Source of the DNA: Yinghuangia sp045039925
GTDB lineage: Bacteria > Actinomycetota > Actinomycetes > Streptomycetales > Streptomycetaceae
Length of the DNA: 64,000 nucleotides
NCBI GenBank assembly: GCA_045039925.1
Contig: CP108400.1
Coordinates: forward strand, 992,001-1,056,000
Direction of reading: 5' to 3'
In this document: piece after piece, positions 33,298-41,449 of the stretch
How the letters are laid out: each line of letters opens with the position of its first letter
Numbering within the stretch: position 1 is the stretch's first letter
Program-made: the position numbers and the translations under genes
Notes under the pieces: generated by a model
Told to the model about the DNA's origin: nothing
Seen by the model: the letters and a program-made list of their open reading frames with translations, nothing else
Database searches by the model: none

Positions 33298-34899
33298 GTG
33301 AAGCACTCACCCGCCGACACCACCACGCATTCCCCTGCCGGCCCCCCGGGCAAGACGGCATCCTCCGGCCGCACCGAGGGCGACGGCGCGCACCCGGGCC
33401 GCTGGCTCGCCCTGACCGTGCTGACCCTGGCCGTGCTCCTGGTCGCGATCGACGCGACCGTACTGGGGCTGGCCGTGCCGTTCCTCAGCGCGGACCTCCA
33501 GCCCTCGGGCTCGCAGTTGCTGTGGATCGGCGACGCGTACTCGTTCGTCATCGCGGGTCTGCTGGTGTCGATGGGCACCCTCGGCGACCGGCTGGGCCGC
33601 AAGCGGCTGCTGCTGTGGGGCTCGGCGGCGTTCGGCCTGCTGTCGCTGGTGGCGGCGTACGCACCGACCGCCGAAGCGCTGATCGCCGCCCGCGCGGCGA
33701 TGGGTGTCGCGGGCGCGACGCTGATGCCGTCGACGCTCGCCCTGATCCGCAACATGTTCCCGGACCCGCGCGAGCGCAGCTTCGCGATCGGCATCTGGGG
33801 CGCGATGTCGATGGCCGGCGCGGCGGTCGGCCCGGTGGTCGGCGGGCTCCTCCTGGAGCACTTCTGGTGGGGCTCGGTCTTCATGATCAACCTGCCGGTC
33901 ATGGCGCTGCTGATCATCGTCGGCGCCAAGGTGCTGCCGGAGTCCCGCAATCCGAACCCGGGTCCGTGGGACGTCCCCAGCGCGCTGCTGTCGCTGGTCG
34001 GCATGATCACGGTCGTGTACGCGGTCAAGGAGACGGCCGCGTACGGCCTCCACTGGGAGGCGGCGGCAGCCGGCGTCCTCGGCACGGCCGCACTCGTGTG
34101 GTTCACGCGCCGTCAGTTCGTGCTGCCGGTCCCGCTGCTGGACATGCGGCTGTTCCGCAACCGGAACTTCTCCGGTGCGGTGCTCGCCGACCTGCTCACC
34201 GTGTTCGGCCTCTCCGGCGTGGTGTTCTTCCTGTCGCAGTACTTCCAGCTCGTACAGGGCCGCGGCCCGCTGATGGCGGGACTGGCCGAACTGCCCGCAA
34301 CCGTCGGCGCCGTCTTCACCGGCGTCGTGGCCGGGCTGATCGCCCGCCGCGTGTCGCCGCGCTTCGTGGTCTCCGCGGGTCTCGCGGCGGTGGGCCTGGG
34401 ACTGGGCGCGCTGGTGGCACTGGACGCGGATTCGCACTACGCGCTCGTCGGGACCGCGCTCCTGTTCGTCGGCCTGGGCGCCGGGCTGTCGTTCACCGTG
34501 ACCGCCGACCTGATCATGTCGAGCGCGCCGAAGGAGAACGCGGGCGCGGCGTCGGCGATCTCGGAGACCGCGTACGAACTCGGCGCGGCCCTCGGCATCG
34601 CGCTGCTCGGCTCGGTGATCACCGGCGTCTACCGCGAGCACCTCACGGTCCCGTCCGGCGTCGACGGCGGGGCGGCGCACGCGGCGAACGACTCCTTTGC
34701 CGGAGCCGTGGACGCGGCCGGCACGCTGCCGGACCCGCTCGGCACCGCGCTGGCGGCGTCGGCGCAGGACGCGTTCCTCGACGGCCTGCGCATAGCCGCG
34801 GGCGTCGGCTCGGCAGTTCTCGTCGCCGCCGCCGTCGCCGCGTGGTTCATGCTGCGTGGGTCCCGGCTCGCCGAATCCCACGACCACGCGGACCACTGA
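33298..34899 (+). CDS. DHA2-family (14-TM) MFS drug efflux transporter
   Basis: A 533-residue pump with about 14 membrane segments. Motif A is GTLGDRLGRKRLLL, and EHFWWGSVFMINLP matches the first DHA2 pump in this window; both also share APKENAGAAS/APQEKAGSAS in a late loop, so they are paralogues. The start is taken as GTG 33298 (VKHSPAD), the first start after the last upstream stop-like gap; no ribosome binding site is clear, and the leader before it is strongly pyrimidine-rich. The TetR gene upstream is its probable regulator. Confidence 0.9.
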   Translation: MKHSPADTTTHSPAGPPGKTASSGRTEGDGAHPGRWLALTVLTLAVLLVAIDATVLGLAVPFLSADLQPSGSQLLWIGDAYSFVIAGLLVSMGTLGDRLGRKRLLLWGSAAFGLLSLVAAYAPTAEALIAARAAMGVAGATLMPSTLALIRNMFPDPRERSFAIGIWGAMSMAGAAVGPVVGGLLLEHFWWGSVFMINLPVMALLIIVGAKVLPESRNPNPGPWDVPSALLSLVGMITVVYAVKETAAYGLHWEAAAAGVLGTAALVWFTRRQFVLPVPLLDMRLFRNRNFSGAVLADLLTVFGLSGVVFFLSQYFQLVQGRGPLMAGLAELPATVGAVFTGVVAGLIARRVSPRFVVSAGLAAVGLGLGALVALDADSHYALVGTALLFVGLGAGLSFTVTADLIMSSAPKENAGAASAISETAYELGAALGIALLGSVITGVYREHLTVPSGVDGGAAHAANDSFAGAVDAAGTLPDPLGTALAASAQDAFLDGLRIAAGVGSAVLVAAAVAAWFMLRGSRLAESHDHADH

Positions 34900-34941
34900 G
34901 AGCCGACGGCGGCAGTCGCTCCGGCGGCGGTGCCGGCGCGG

Positions 34942-35778
34942 TCACTCCGGCAGGGCCGCCGCACTCGCGGCGGCCCGGACCGACACCCCCGGTGAAAGGG
35001 ACTCGATCGGCATCGGCGCCTCGGCGGCCAGCGCCCGGCCCACGGGGTAGCAGTGCGCGGCCGGCGGCAGGGCGGCGGGGCGGCCGCTGGCGACCACGTC
35101 CACGCGGCCGGGCGGCGCGTCGGACGCTCCGAGGTGGCCGCCGAGCCTGCGGAGTGCCTGCCGGGCGACGGCTTCGGCGCTGTCGTACAGGGTGGTGGCC
35201 TCGGGAAGAGACCGCATGATCTGCTCGGACACGAGCGGGTAGTGCGTGCAGCCGAGCACCACCGACCCGCATTCTCGCGGGGTCCGCTCGACCGCGGCGG
35301 CGACGGCACGGGTGGTCGCGGCGCTGTCGCCGCGGTCGACCGCCTCCGCGAGTCCGGGGCAGGCGACGCGGAACACCGGGACCCCGTCGGCATGTTCCGC
35401 GATCAGGCGCGCCTGGTACGTGCTTTCGGTGGTCCGTTCGGTCGCCCAGACGGCGATGGGCACCCCCGCGGCCGCGGCCGGCTTGATGGCGGGGACGGTG
35501 CCGATGACCGGGACCGCCGGCTCGAAGGTCTCGCGAAGGGTGTCGATCGCGGTCACCGTGGCGGTGTTGCACGGGACGACGAGGGCCTGCGCTCCGCGCC
35601 CGACCGCGATCTCGCCGGCGGCGAGCAGCCGGTCGGTGATGAATCGCGCCGACTTCGAACCCCAGGGCATGCCGTCCGGGTCGAGCAGCAGAAGCAGGTC
35701 GACACTCGGGGCCAGGCGACGCAGCCAGCCGGCCGTGGGGAGGAGTCCGAGCCCGGAGTCGATCAAAGCCACTGTCAT
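34942..35778 (-). CDS. Glutamate racemase-like protein (Asp/Glu racemase superfamily)
   Basis: A 278-residue protein with the two catalytic cysteines of glutamate racemase: C70 in VPCNTAT and C177 in GCTHYPL, and the substrate-binding D7-S8 in IDSGLGLL. The family loop is normally DSGVGGL, and the sequence between the halves is shorter on conserved residues, so it may be a paralogue specialised for another substrate and not the cell-wall MurI. TAGGTT 6 nt before ATG 35778 implies a leaderless transcript. It converges with the second efflux pump. Confidence 0.82.
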   Translation of the reverse strand: MTVALIDSGLGLLPTAGWLRRLAPSVDLLLLLDPDGMPWGSKSARFITDRLLAAGEIAVGRGAQALVVPCNTATVTAIDTLRETFEPAVPVIGTVPAIKPAAAAGVPIAVWATERTTESTYQARLIAEHADGVPVFRVACPGLAEAVDRGDSAATTRAVAAAVERTPRECGSVVLGCTHYPLVSEQIMRSLPEATTLYDSAEAVARQALRRLGGHLGASDAPPGRVDVVASGRPAALPPAAHCYPVGRALAAEAPMPIESLSPGVSVRAAASAAALPE

Positions 35779-35911
35779 CCCGCGAACCTAGCAACCGACC
35801 ACTCGACCACCCGACCGACGGGCCGACAGCCCTCCCGGGCCCCGCGCCCCGGGTCGGGCGTCGGTGGCCCCCGACCCCCGCCCCCGCCCGGGCGCGTCCT
35901 CGGCGGGCACG

Positions 35912-35957
35912 GGGCGGCGGTTGGGCGGCGGTTGGGCGGCGGTGGGCGGCGGTTGGG
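35912..35957. repeat. G-rich 10-11-bp minisatellite
   Basis: GGCGGCGGTTG is repeated at 35913-35923, 35924-35934 and 35945-35955, with a 10-bp copy between (35935-35944). The plus strand has five GGG runs with regular loops and could form a G-quadruplex. The array directly follows the stop codon of the HExxH protein gene and precedes the racemase-like gene by about 135 bp. Confidence 0.85.
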
Positions 35958-35961
35958 CGAC

Positions 35962-36813
35962 CTAGTCGTGGTGTCCGGTGCGGTGGCGGAGGTAGGCGAT
36001 GCCCTGGTGCAGCGCCGCGCGTGGTTCTGCGGCGACGTACCGGGCCCAAGGGGGGTCGAGTTCGCCGCGTAGCCAGCAGTGGCAGGCCAGGGCGTAGCCG
36101 AGCTGTGCGACGCCGAGGTAGCCCAGGCGGCGGACACCGAAGTAGTGGACTCCGTTGAGGGTGTTGTCGTCGAAGTCGCCCAGCGGGGCGGCCGCCCAGG
36201 CCCCGGCGCGCGAAGCGCGGGTGAAGCCGGCGTTGGTGTTGGCGGTGAACACGCCCATGCCGAAGAACACCGTCGCGAGGTCGGTGATGTTCTCGTGCTC
36301 CGGTCCGTCGAACCCGCCCCGGCGTTCCCCGAGCAGTCGCGCGTGGGCAACCTCGTGGCCGAGGGTCGCGACGAGGGTGACCGGCGGACAGGTGTCGTCG
36401 ACGGCGACACCGATCGTCTCCGCCTTCCGGGTCCCGTCGACGGGGGCGAGCTTGCTCGCCCGGTAGTGGCGCGCGTATTCGCCGACCCTGTGACGGGAAC
36501 GGCCACCGCCGGCGCGCCTCTCCTTTGGCGTGAAGAACGTGATCTCGAACCGGTCGGGGTCCACGTCCATGACCGCGCATACCCGCGGCAGCGCGATCCG
36601 GGTCCGGGCTTCGGTGCCGCCCTCCGCGGACGGGACGAAGTCCGGCGTCGGCAGCGCGACCGGACGGCGTACGACCTCGCGGCCGAACTCCGCGGTGAGG
36701 CGCTGGTACCACAACTCGATCCAGTCGCGATCGGCCGTGGACACCGGACAGCTGTTCCCCGTTGCCTTCGCTGGCAGCCACGGCGGACGCCCGTTCGTCC
36801 GCGCATCCCACAT
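35962..36813 (-). CDS. Putative zinc metalloprotein with HEVAH motif, function unknown
   Basis: A 283-residue protein I cannot assign to a named family. LGHEVAHARLLG puts H153-E154 and H157 in an HExxH zinc-protease motif, and EHENITDLATVFFGMGVF about 20 residues later supplies acidic candidates for the third ligand. No signal peptide or membrane segment is visible, so a cytosolic metallopeptidase-like protein is likely. ATG 36813 (MWDARTN) is chosen because a GGTGG-type site precedes it; ATG 36837 is possible. It follows the HIT gene by 89 bp on the same strand. Confidence 0.72.
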   Translation of the reverse strand: MWDARTNGRPPWLPAKATGNSCPVSTADRDWIELWYQRLTAEFGREVVRRPVALPTPDFVPSAEGGTEARTRIALPRVCAVMDVDPDRFEITFFTPKERRAGGGRSRHRVGEYARHYRASKLAPVDGTRKAETIGVAVDDTCPPVTLVATLGHEVAHARLLGERRGGFDGPEHENITDLATVFFGMGVFTANTNAGFTRASRAGAWAAAPLGDFDDNTLNGVHYFGVRRLGYLGVAQLGYALACHCWLRGELDPPWARYVAAEPRAALHQGIAYLRHRTGHHD

Positions 36814-36902
36814 CGCACAACCACCCCCCGATCGCATTGTGCCCGCCGAACACCGCGTGCCGACCTGGAACTTCCGGGAAACGGTGCCGCCGCCCCCGGC
36901 AG

Positions 36903-37394
36903 CTAAATCCCGCCGGCGCCGTTCGGGTGGCGCTCGAAGTGCGCGCGCAGCCGGGCCGCCTGGTGTTCGACCTCGGAGTCCGGGAGCTTCGACTCCCCCG
37001 GGCCGAGCGGGAACGGGCGGCCCGGGGCCGGGTCCACGCGGTAGCGCGGGATGAGGTGGGTGTGCAGGTGCGGCAGGCTGTTGCCGAGCGTCTCGTAGTT
37101 CATCTTGAGCGGCCGGTAGCAGGCGATCAGGCCGCGAGCGACGGCGAGGACGTCCGCCCAGTACGAGGAGGCCTCGTCCGCGGTCAGTTCCGTCGGCTCG
37201 GTGACGTGCCTGCCGCGCCAGACGACGAGGCTGTAACCCGGGCGCACCTCCGCGCGTTGGAGGTAGGCGTCGGTGTGCTCGCCCGCGCGGATGAGCACGC
37301 CGTACTCGGTGCGCTCCGGCCGCCCCTGCGCGCACATGCCGCAGCCGTCGCCCTTGATCAGGGCGTCCCAGTCCGCGGGCCAGTCTTCCGCCAT
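36903..37394 (-). CDS. HIT-family hydrolase
   Basis: A 163-residue protein with the histidine triad H109-L-H111-T-H113 in LPHLHTHLIPRY. C18 and C21 (GDGCGMC) probably bind a structural zinc with histidines, as in Fhit/Ap4A-type actinobacterial HIT proteins. It should hydrolyse a dinucleoside polyphosphate or an AMP conjugate. ATG 37394 is supported by GGGGGAG 4 nt upstream. It is upstream of the HExxH protein gene and diverges from the copper ATPase. Confidence 0.92.
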   Translation of the reverse strand: MAEDWPADWDALIKGDGCGMCAQGRPERTEYGVLIRAGEHTDAYLQRAEVRPGYSLVVWRGRHVTEPTELTADEASSYWADVLAVARGLIACYRPLKMNYETLGNSLPHLHTHLIPRYRVDPAPGRPFPLGPGESKLPDSEVEHQAARLRAHFERHPNGAGGI

Positions 37395-37623
37395 ACCGCT
37401 CCCCCTTGAGCCGCAATGGAATTCGCCGTCGTGGCCGTGTCCCGTGCTCTCGATTGTCGCAGTGGATCGTGCGACAGCCCTGACGACAGCCGAACAGGGG
37501 ACTTCGACAAGGGAGGAATTTCCGGCGTTCCGGATACATCGGCGGGTGTGCGGGCATCTGGTGCGGACCGGAGTCGTGGACGTCCGCCCGAAAAACGGCA
37601 CGTTAGGCGACTCCCGGCCTGGG

Positions 37624-37642
37624 TACCCATACGGGGTATAGG
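37624..37642 (+). promoter_or_regulatory. Candidate copper-sensor (CsoR-like) operator and -10 box
   Basis: TACCC-ATACG-GGGTA (37624-37638) is a 15-bp inverted repeat; TACCC/GGGTA half-sites are typical of CsoR-type copper repressors. It overlaps a -10-like TATAGG (37637-37642) in front of the CopB-type ATPase gene. No csoR gene is in the window, so the regulator would act from elsewhere. Confidence 0.65.
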
Positions 37643-37672
37643 TTCACGGACGGGCACGCGGAGGAGGCCGAG

Positions 37673-39796
37673 ATGACGCACACCGAGCACGCCGACGGAC
37701 AGTCCCCCAGCCGCGGGCCCGGCACCGCGCACGGCAGCGGCCGGGGCGGCCGCGCTCCGGACGAGGGCCATGACGCCCACGCGGGCCACGCCGCGCACGG
37801 CGAGGTCTTCCGCCGCCTGTTCTGGCACTGCCTGCTGCTGTCCGTACCGGTCCTGGTGTTCAGCATGGGCTTCGCCGACCTGTTCGGCTACGAGCCGCCG
37901 GAGTTCCCCCTCTCGACCTGGATCCCGCCGGTGCTCGGCACCGTCGTGTTCGGGTACGGCGGCATGCCGTTCCTGACCGGCGCCCGCACCGAGCTGAAGG
38001 ACCGCAGGCCCGGCATGATGACGCTGATCGCGATGGCCATCACGGTCGCCTTCGTCGCGTCGTGGGCGGCCACCCTGGAGATCGCCTCGCACGAGCTGGA
38101 CTTCTGGTGGGAGCTGGTCCTGCTGGTCGATATCATGCTGCTCGGCCACTGGCTGGAGATGCGCGCGCTGGGCGCCGCGTCGGGCGCGCTGGAGGCGCTG
38201 GCCGAGCTGCTGCCGGACACCGCGGAGCGGATCGGCGCCGACGGAACCGCGCGTACCGTGCCCATCGCCGACCTGGCCGCCGGCGACACGGTGCTGGTCC
38301 GGGCGGGCGGCCGGGTGCCCGCGGACGGGCAGGTCGCCGAAGGCTCGGCGGAGTTCGACGAATCGCTCATCACCGGAGAGTCGCGGCCCGCACGGCGCAA
38401 GGCCGGGGACACCGTGGTGGCCGGGACCGTGCTGATCGACAACGTGGTACGCGTGACCGTCACCGCGACCGGCGAGGACACCCAGCTCGCGGGCATCCGC
38501 CGCATGGTCGCCGAGGCGCAGAAGTCGCGTTCGCGGGCCCAGGCCCTGGCCGACCGCGCCGCCGCGCTGCTGTTCTACTACGCTCTCGGCGCCGCGCTGG
38601 TGACGGTCGTGGTGTGGTCCGTGCTCGGCGAGACGGGCGGCGCGGTGGAGCGCATGGTCACCGTCCTCGTCATCGCCTGCCCGCACGCCCTGGGCCTGGC
38701 GATCCCGCTGGTCATCGCCATCTCGACGGAGATCTCGGCGCGGCAGGGCATCCTCGTGAAGGACCGCATCGCCCTCGAACGCATGCGCGACGTGCAGACC
38801 GTGCTGTTCGACAAGACCGGCACGCTGACCAAGGGCGCGCCCGCGGTCTCCGGGCACACCCCGGCCGACGGCTGGGACGCCGGCGAGATGCTGGCCCTGG
38901 CGGGCGCTGCCGAGCGCGACAGCGGCCACCCGCTCGCCAAGGCGGTGGTCCGGGCGGCCCAGGACGGCGGCGGGGACCTCCCGGGTCCGGTGCGGGACTT
39001 CCGCACCGAGGAAGGCATCGGCATCCGTGCCGACGTGGCCGGGCGCGACGTGCGGGTGGGCGGCCCGGGCCTGCTCCGCGACGCACGCCTGAACCCCGAC
39101 GAACAGCTGGCCGGCCAGGCCGCGGAGTGGTCGCGGCACGGGGCGACCGTGCTCTACGTCGTCGCCGACGGACGCCTCGCGGGCGCGCTGGCGCTCGAGG
39201 ACGAGGTGCGCCCCGAGTCGTACGAGGCCATCGCCGAACTGCACCGGGCGCACGTCAGCGCCGCGATGGTGACCGGCGACGCGCGCCCGGTCGCCGAATG
39301 GGTCGCCGGCCAGCTCGGCGTCGACTACCTCTACGCCGAGGTCCTGCCGCGCGACAAGGACGAGAAGGTCGCCGCGTTGCAGCGGCGCGGCCGGCGCGTC
39401 GCGATGGTCGGCGACGGCGTCAACGACGCCCCGGCGCTGGCCCGCGCGGACGTGGGCATCGCGATCGGTGCGGGCACGGACGTCGCGGTGCAGTCCGCCG
39501 GGATCGTGCTGGCCTCGGACGACCCGCGCGCGGTGGTCTCGATCCGCCGGCTGTCGAAGGCCGTCTACGCGAAGATGCGGCAGAACCTGGTGTGGGCCGC
39601 CGGATACAACCTGGTGACCGTGCCGATCGCGGCGGGCGCGCTGGCGTGGGCCGGGATCGACATGCCGATGGAACTGGCGGCGATCCTGATGAGCCTGTCG
39701 ACGGTGGTCGTGGCACTGAACGCGCAACTGCTGCGCCGACTGGACCTGCGCCCGGAGGCGGTCTCCGGCAACGGCAGGGCCGACGGCGGGCGCTGA
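37673..39796 (+). CDS. CopB-type heavy-metal P1B ATPase (CPH motif)
   Basis: A 707-residue metal-pumping P-type ATPase. The membrane metal site is C336-P-H338 in IACPHALGLA, the CPH type of CopB-like (P1B-3) pumps, rather than CPC. The catalytic D380 lies in DKTGTLTKG, the TGES loop near 238, and GDGVNDAPAL near 580. Instead of a CxxC metal domain the N-terminus is His/Gly/Asp-rich (DEGHDAHAGHAAHG). It would export copper or silver across the membrane. GAGGAGG lies about 6 nt before ATG 37673, and a CsoR-like inverted repeat lies upstream. Confidence 0.94.
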   Translation: MTHTEHADGQSPSRGPGTAHGSGRGGRAPDEGHDAHAGHAAHGEVFRRLFWHCLLLSVPVLVFSMGFADLFGYEPPEFPLSTWIPPVLGTVVFGYGGMPFLTGARTELKDRRPGMMTLIAMAITVAFVASWAATLEIASHELDFWWELVLLVDIMLLGHWLEMRALGAASGALEALAELLPDTAERIGADGTARTVPIADLAAGDTVLVRAGGRVPADGQVAEGSAEFDESLITGESRPARRKAGDTVVAGTVLIDNVVRVTVTATGEDTQLAGIRRMVAEAQKSRSRAQALADRAAALLFYYALGAALVTVVVWSVLGETGGAVERMVTVLVIACPHALGLAIPLVIAISTEISARQGILVKDRIALERMRDVQTVLFDKTGTLTKGAPAVSGHTPADGWDAGEMLALAGAAERDSGHPLAKAVVRAAQDGGGDLPGPVRDFRTEEGIGIRADVAGRDVRVGGPGLLRDARLNPDEQLAGQAAEWSRHGATVLYVVADGRLAGALALEDEVRPESYEAIAELHRAHVSAAMVTGDARPVAEWVAGQLGVDYLYAEVLPRDKDEKVAALQRRGRRVAMVGDGVNDAPALARADVGIAIGAGTDVAVQSAGIVLASDDPRAVVSIRRLSKAVYAKMRQNLVWAAGYNLVTVPIAAGALAWAGIDMPMELAAILMSLSTVVVALNAQLLRRLDLRPEAVSGNGRADGGR

Positions 39797-39821
39797 GGCG
39801 GCGGTCCGGGGACCGGCGGGC

Positions 39822-40277
39822 TCAGCCGCTACTGCTACCGCCACCGATGCCGGCGACGTGGGCGACGTTCTCCCGGTCCACGGGGTCGTCGCTCGGCGCG
39901 CCGGCGAACCAGGCGTCCAGCATCTCCAGGAGCAGCGGTGCCGAGGTCAGGCGCAGGCTCAGTGCGAGGACGTTGGCGTCCGCCCACTTGCGCGCGCCGT
40001 CGGCCATCACCGCGTCGGTGCACAGCGCGGCGCGTACGCCCGGGACCTTGTTGGCCGCGATGGACGCGCCCGCGCCGGTCCAACACGCCACCACGGCCTG
40101 GTCGGCGCGGCCCTCGGCGACGGCCCGCGCGGCGGCCTCGGAACACCAGGCCCAGTCCGCGCGGTCGCCGGGCACGAGGGCGCCGAACAGCTCCACCTCG
40201 TGGCCGCGCCGCTTCAGCTCCTCGCCGATGAATTCGGCGACGCCGGCCACCTCGTCCGCCGATACCGCGATCCGCAT
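39822..40277 (-). CDS. RpiB/LacAB-family sugar phosphate isomerase
   Basis: A 151-residue isomerase of the RpiB/LacA/LacB family. It has the anion-binding WTGAGASIAANKVPGVRAAL (residues about 66-85) followed by CTDAV with the family catalytic-region cysteine, and LALSLRLTS near the end. It would interconvert ribulose- and ribose-5-phosphate or a related hexose phosphate; the C-terminal Gly/Ser tail is extra. GGGGAG lies 5 nt before ATG 40277. A 10-bp repeat array separates it from the divergent AraC gene. Confidence 0.9.
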   Translation of the reverse strand: MRIAVSADEVAGVAEFIGEELKRRGHEVELFGALVPGDRADWAWCSEAAARAVAEGRADQAVVACWTGAGASIAANKVPGVRAALCTDAVMADGARKWADANVLALSLRLTSAPLLLEMLDAWFAGAPSDDPVDRENVAHVAGIGGGSSSG

Positions 40278-40290
40278 GCCGGCTCCCCTG

Positions 40291-40340
40291 GGTCTCGTGT
40301 GGTCTCGTGTGGTCTCGCGTCGTCTGCTGTGGTCCCGCGT
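40291..40340 (-). repeat. Five 10-bp tandem repeats between RpiB-like and AraC genes
   Basis: Units in exact 10-bp register: GGTCTCGTGT (40291 and 40301), GGTCTCGCGT (40311), CGTCTGCTGT (40321) and GGTCCCGCGT (40331). In the sense of the RpiB-like gene the unit is ACACGAGACC. It lies 14-63 bp upstream of that start and about 48 bp before the divergent AraC-type regulator. It may be a regulator site or a leader repeat. Confidence 0.88.
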
Positions 40341-40387
40341 GGGTCCGGTACCTGCCCGTGTCGGACAACGGTGCCACACTGGGCAAC

Positions 40388-41293
40388 ATGGGCACGGCCC
40401 CGACACTTCCCGGCACCCACCGCGCCGATTCGGCCCCGGTTCGGGTGCTGCGGCACGCCTCGGTCCTCGGGTCGTGGGAAATGGCCCGCCGCGGCCCGCA
40501 CCCAGCGCTGGCCGGACTGATCGGCGAATATTGCGGCTACATCGAGGACTCCACCGTCCCGGTACGCCGCCGCCAGGTGGCGGAGCGCCGGGTCGTGCTG
40601 ATCATCAGCTTCGGCGACCCCATCCGCCTGCACACGCAGCCCGGGGTGGACGCGCCCGGCGAGACGGTGTCGTTCGTGGCGGGCCTGCACAACGGGCCGA
40701 CGGTGACCGAGCACTTCGGCATCCAGGCAGGCGTCCAGATCGACCTGACGCCGCTGGGCGCGTACACGCTGCTCGGGCTGCCGATGGCCGAGCTCGCCGA
40801 CCGCATCGTACCGTTCGCGGAACTGGCGGACGGCGCCGCGGGTTTCGGCCAGGAGCTGCCGGAGCGGCTGGCCTGCGCCGCGACGTGGGACGAGCGCTTC
40901 GCGCTGCTGGACGCGGTGTGGACGCGCAGGCTCGTGGAGGGCCCGGTCCCCCGGCCCGAGGTCGTCCGGTCCTGGGAGCTGCTGGAGGCGTCGCGCGGGC
41001 GCATGGGCGTCGCCGAACTGGCCGACGAGACGGGGTGGAGCCGCCGCCACCTGACCGCGCACTTCCGCCGCGAGGTCGGGCTGCCGCCCAAGGCCGCGGC
41101 CCGGCTGCTGCGGTTCCGGCACGCCGTGGGCCTGCTCGGCCGCCCGGCGCCGCCCGGACTCGCGACGCTGGCCGAGGTGTGCGGCTACTACGACCAGGCG
41201 CACCTGAACCGGGACTTCCGCGACCTTGCGGGCTGCACGCCGACCTCGTACCTCGCCGCGCTGCGGCCGGACGGGGCGGGCGTCGAGGGCTGA
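40388..41293 (+). CDS. AraC-family transcriptional regulator
   Basis: A 301-residue regulator with an N-terminal sensory domain (VRRRQVAERRVVLIISFGDP; HNGPTVTEHFGIQAGVQIDL) of the type often found beside VOC proteins, and a C-terminal AraC double HTH (LADETGWSRRHLTAHFRREVG; LAEVCGYYDQAHLNRDF). ATG 40388 follows CACACT by 7 nt, so translation is probably leaderless. The VOC-family protein 156 bp downstream is a likely target; the pairing is common in actinomycetes. The 10-bp repeats upstream could be its own binding sites. Confidence 0.9.
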   Translation: MGTAPTLPGTHRADSAPVRVLRHASVLGSWEMARRGPHPALAGLIGEYCGYIEDSTVPVRRRQVAERRVVLIISFGDPIRLHTQPGVDAPGETVSFVAGLHNGPTVTEHFGIQAGVQIDLTPLGAYTLLGLPMAELADRIVPFAELADGAAGFGQELPERLACAATWDERFALLDAVWTRRLVEGPVPRPEVVRSWELLEASRGRMGVAELADETGWSRRHLTAHFRREVGLPPKAAARLLRFRHAVGLLGRPAPPGLATLAEVCGYYDQAHLNRDFRDLAGCTPTSYLAALRPDGAGVEG

Positions 41294-41383
41294 CGCCCAT
41301 CCCCCGCCCGACCGTCCCCCGCCCGTCCGGCCCGGGGCCGTTCCCATTCGTCCAAGACGCGCGACGCGGCGGGGACGAGAGTG

Positions 41384-41431
41384 GAGGGGTTCCAGGGGAT
41401 TCCGAGGATTCCGAGGGATTCCCGAGGCTCC
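41384..41431 (+). repeat. Degenerate 8-11-bp repeats before the VOC-protein start
   Basis: Successive units GAGGGGTTCC, AGGGGATTCC, GAGGATTCC, GAGGGATTCCC and GAGGCTCC fill 41384-41431, and the GGGAG ribosome binding site and ATG 41450 follow directly. The units are purine-GAGG followed by TTCC, which can pair locally. They are in the 5' leader of the gene. Confidence 0.85.
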
Positions 41432-41449
41432 GAGAGAGGGAGTGCGGCC

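Noticed and set aside
25945..34899. An antibiotic biosynthetic cluster around the AfsR/SARP regulator
   Set aside because: No PKS, NRPS, terpene or RiPP genes are nearby; only efflux pumps and single oxidoreductases.
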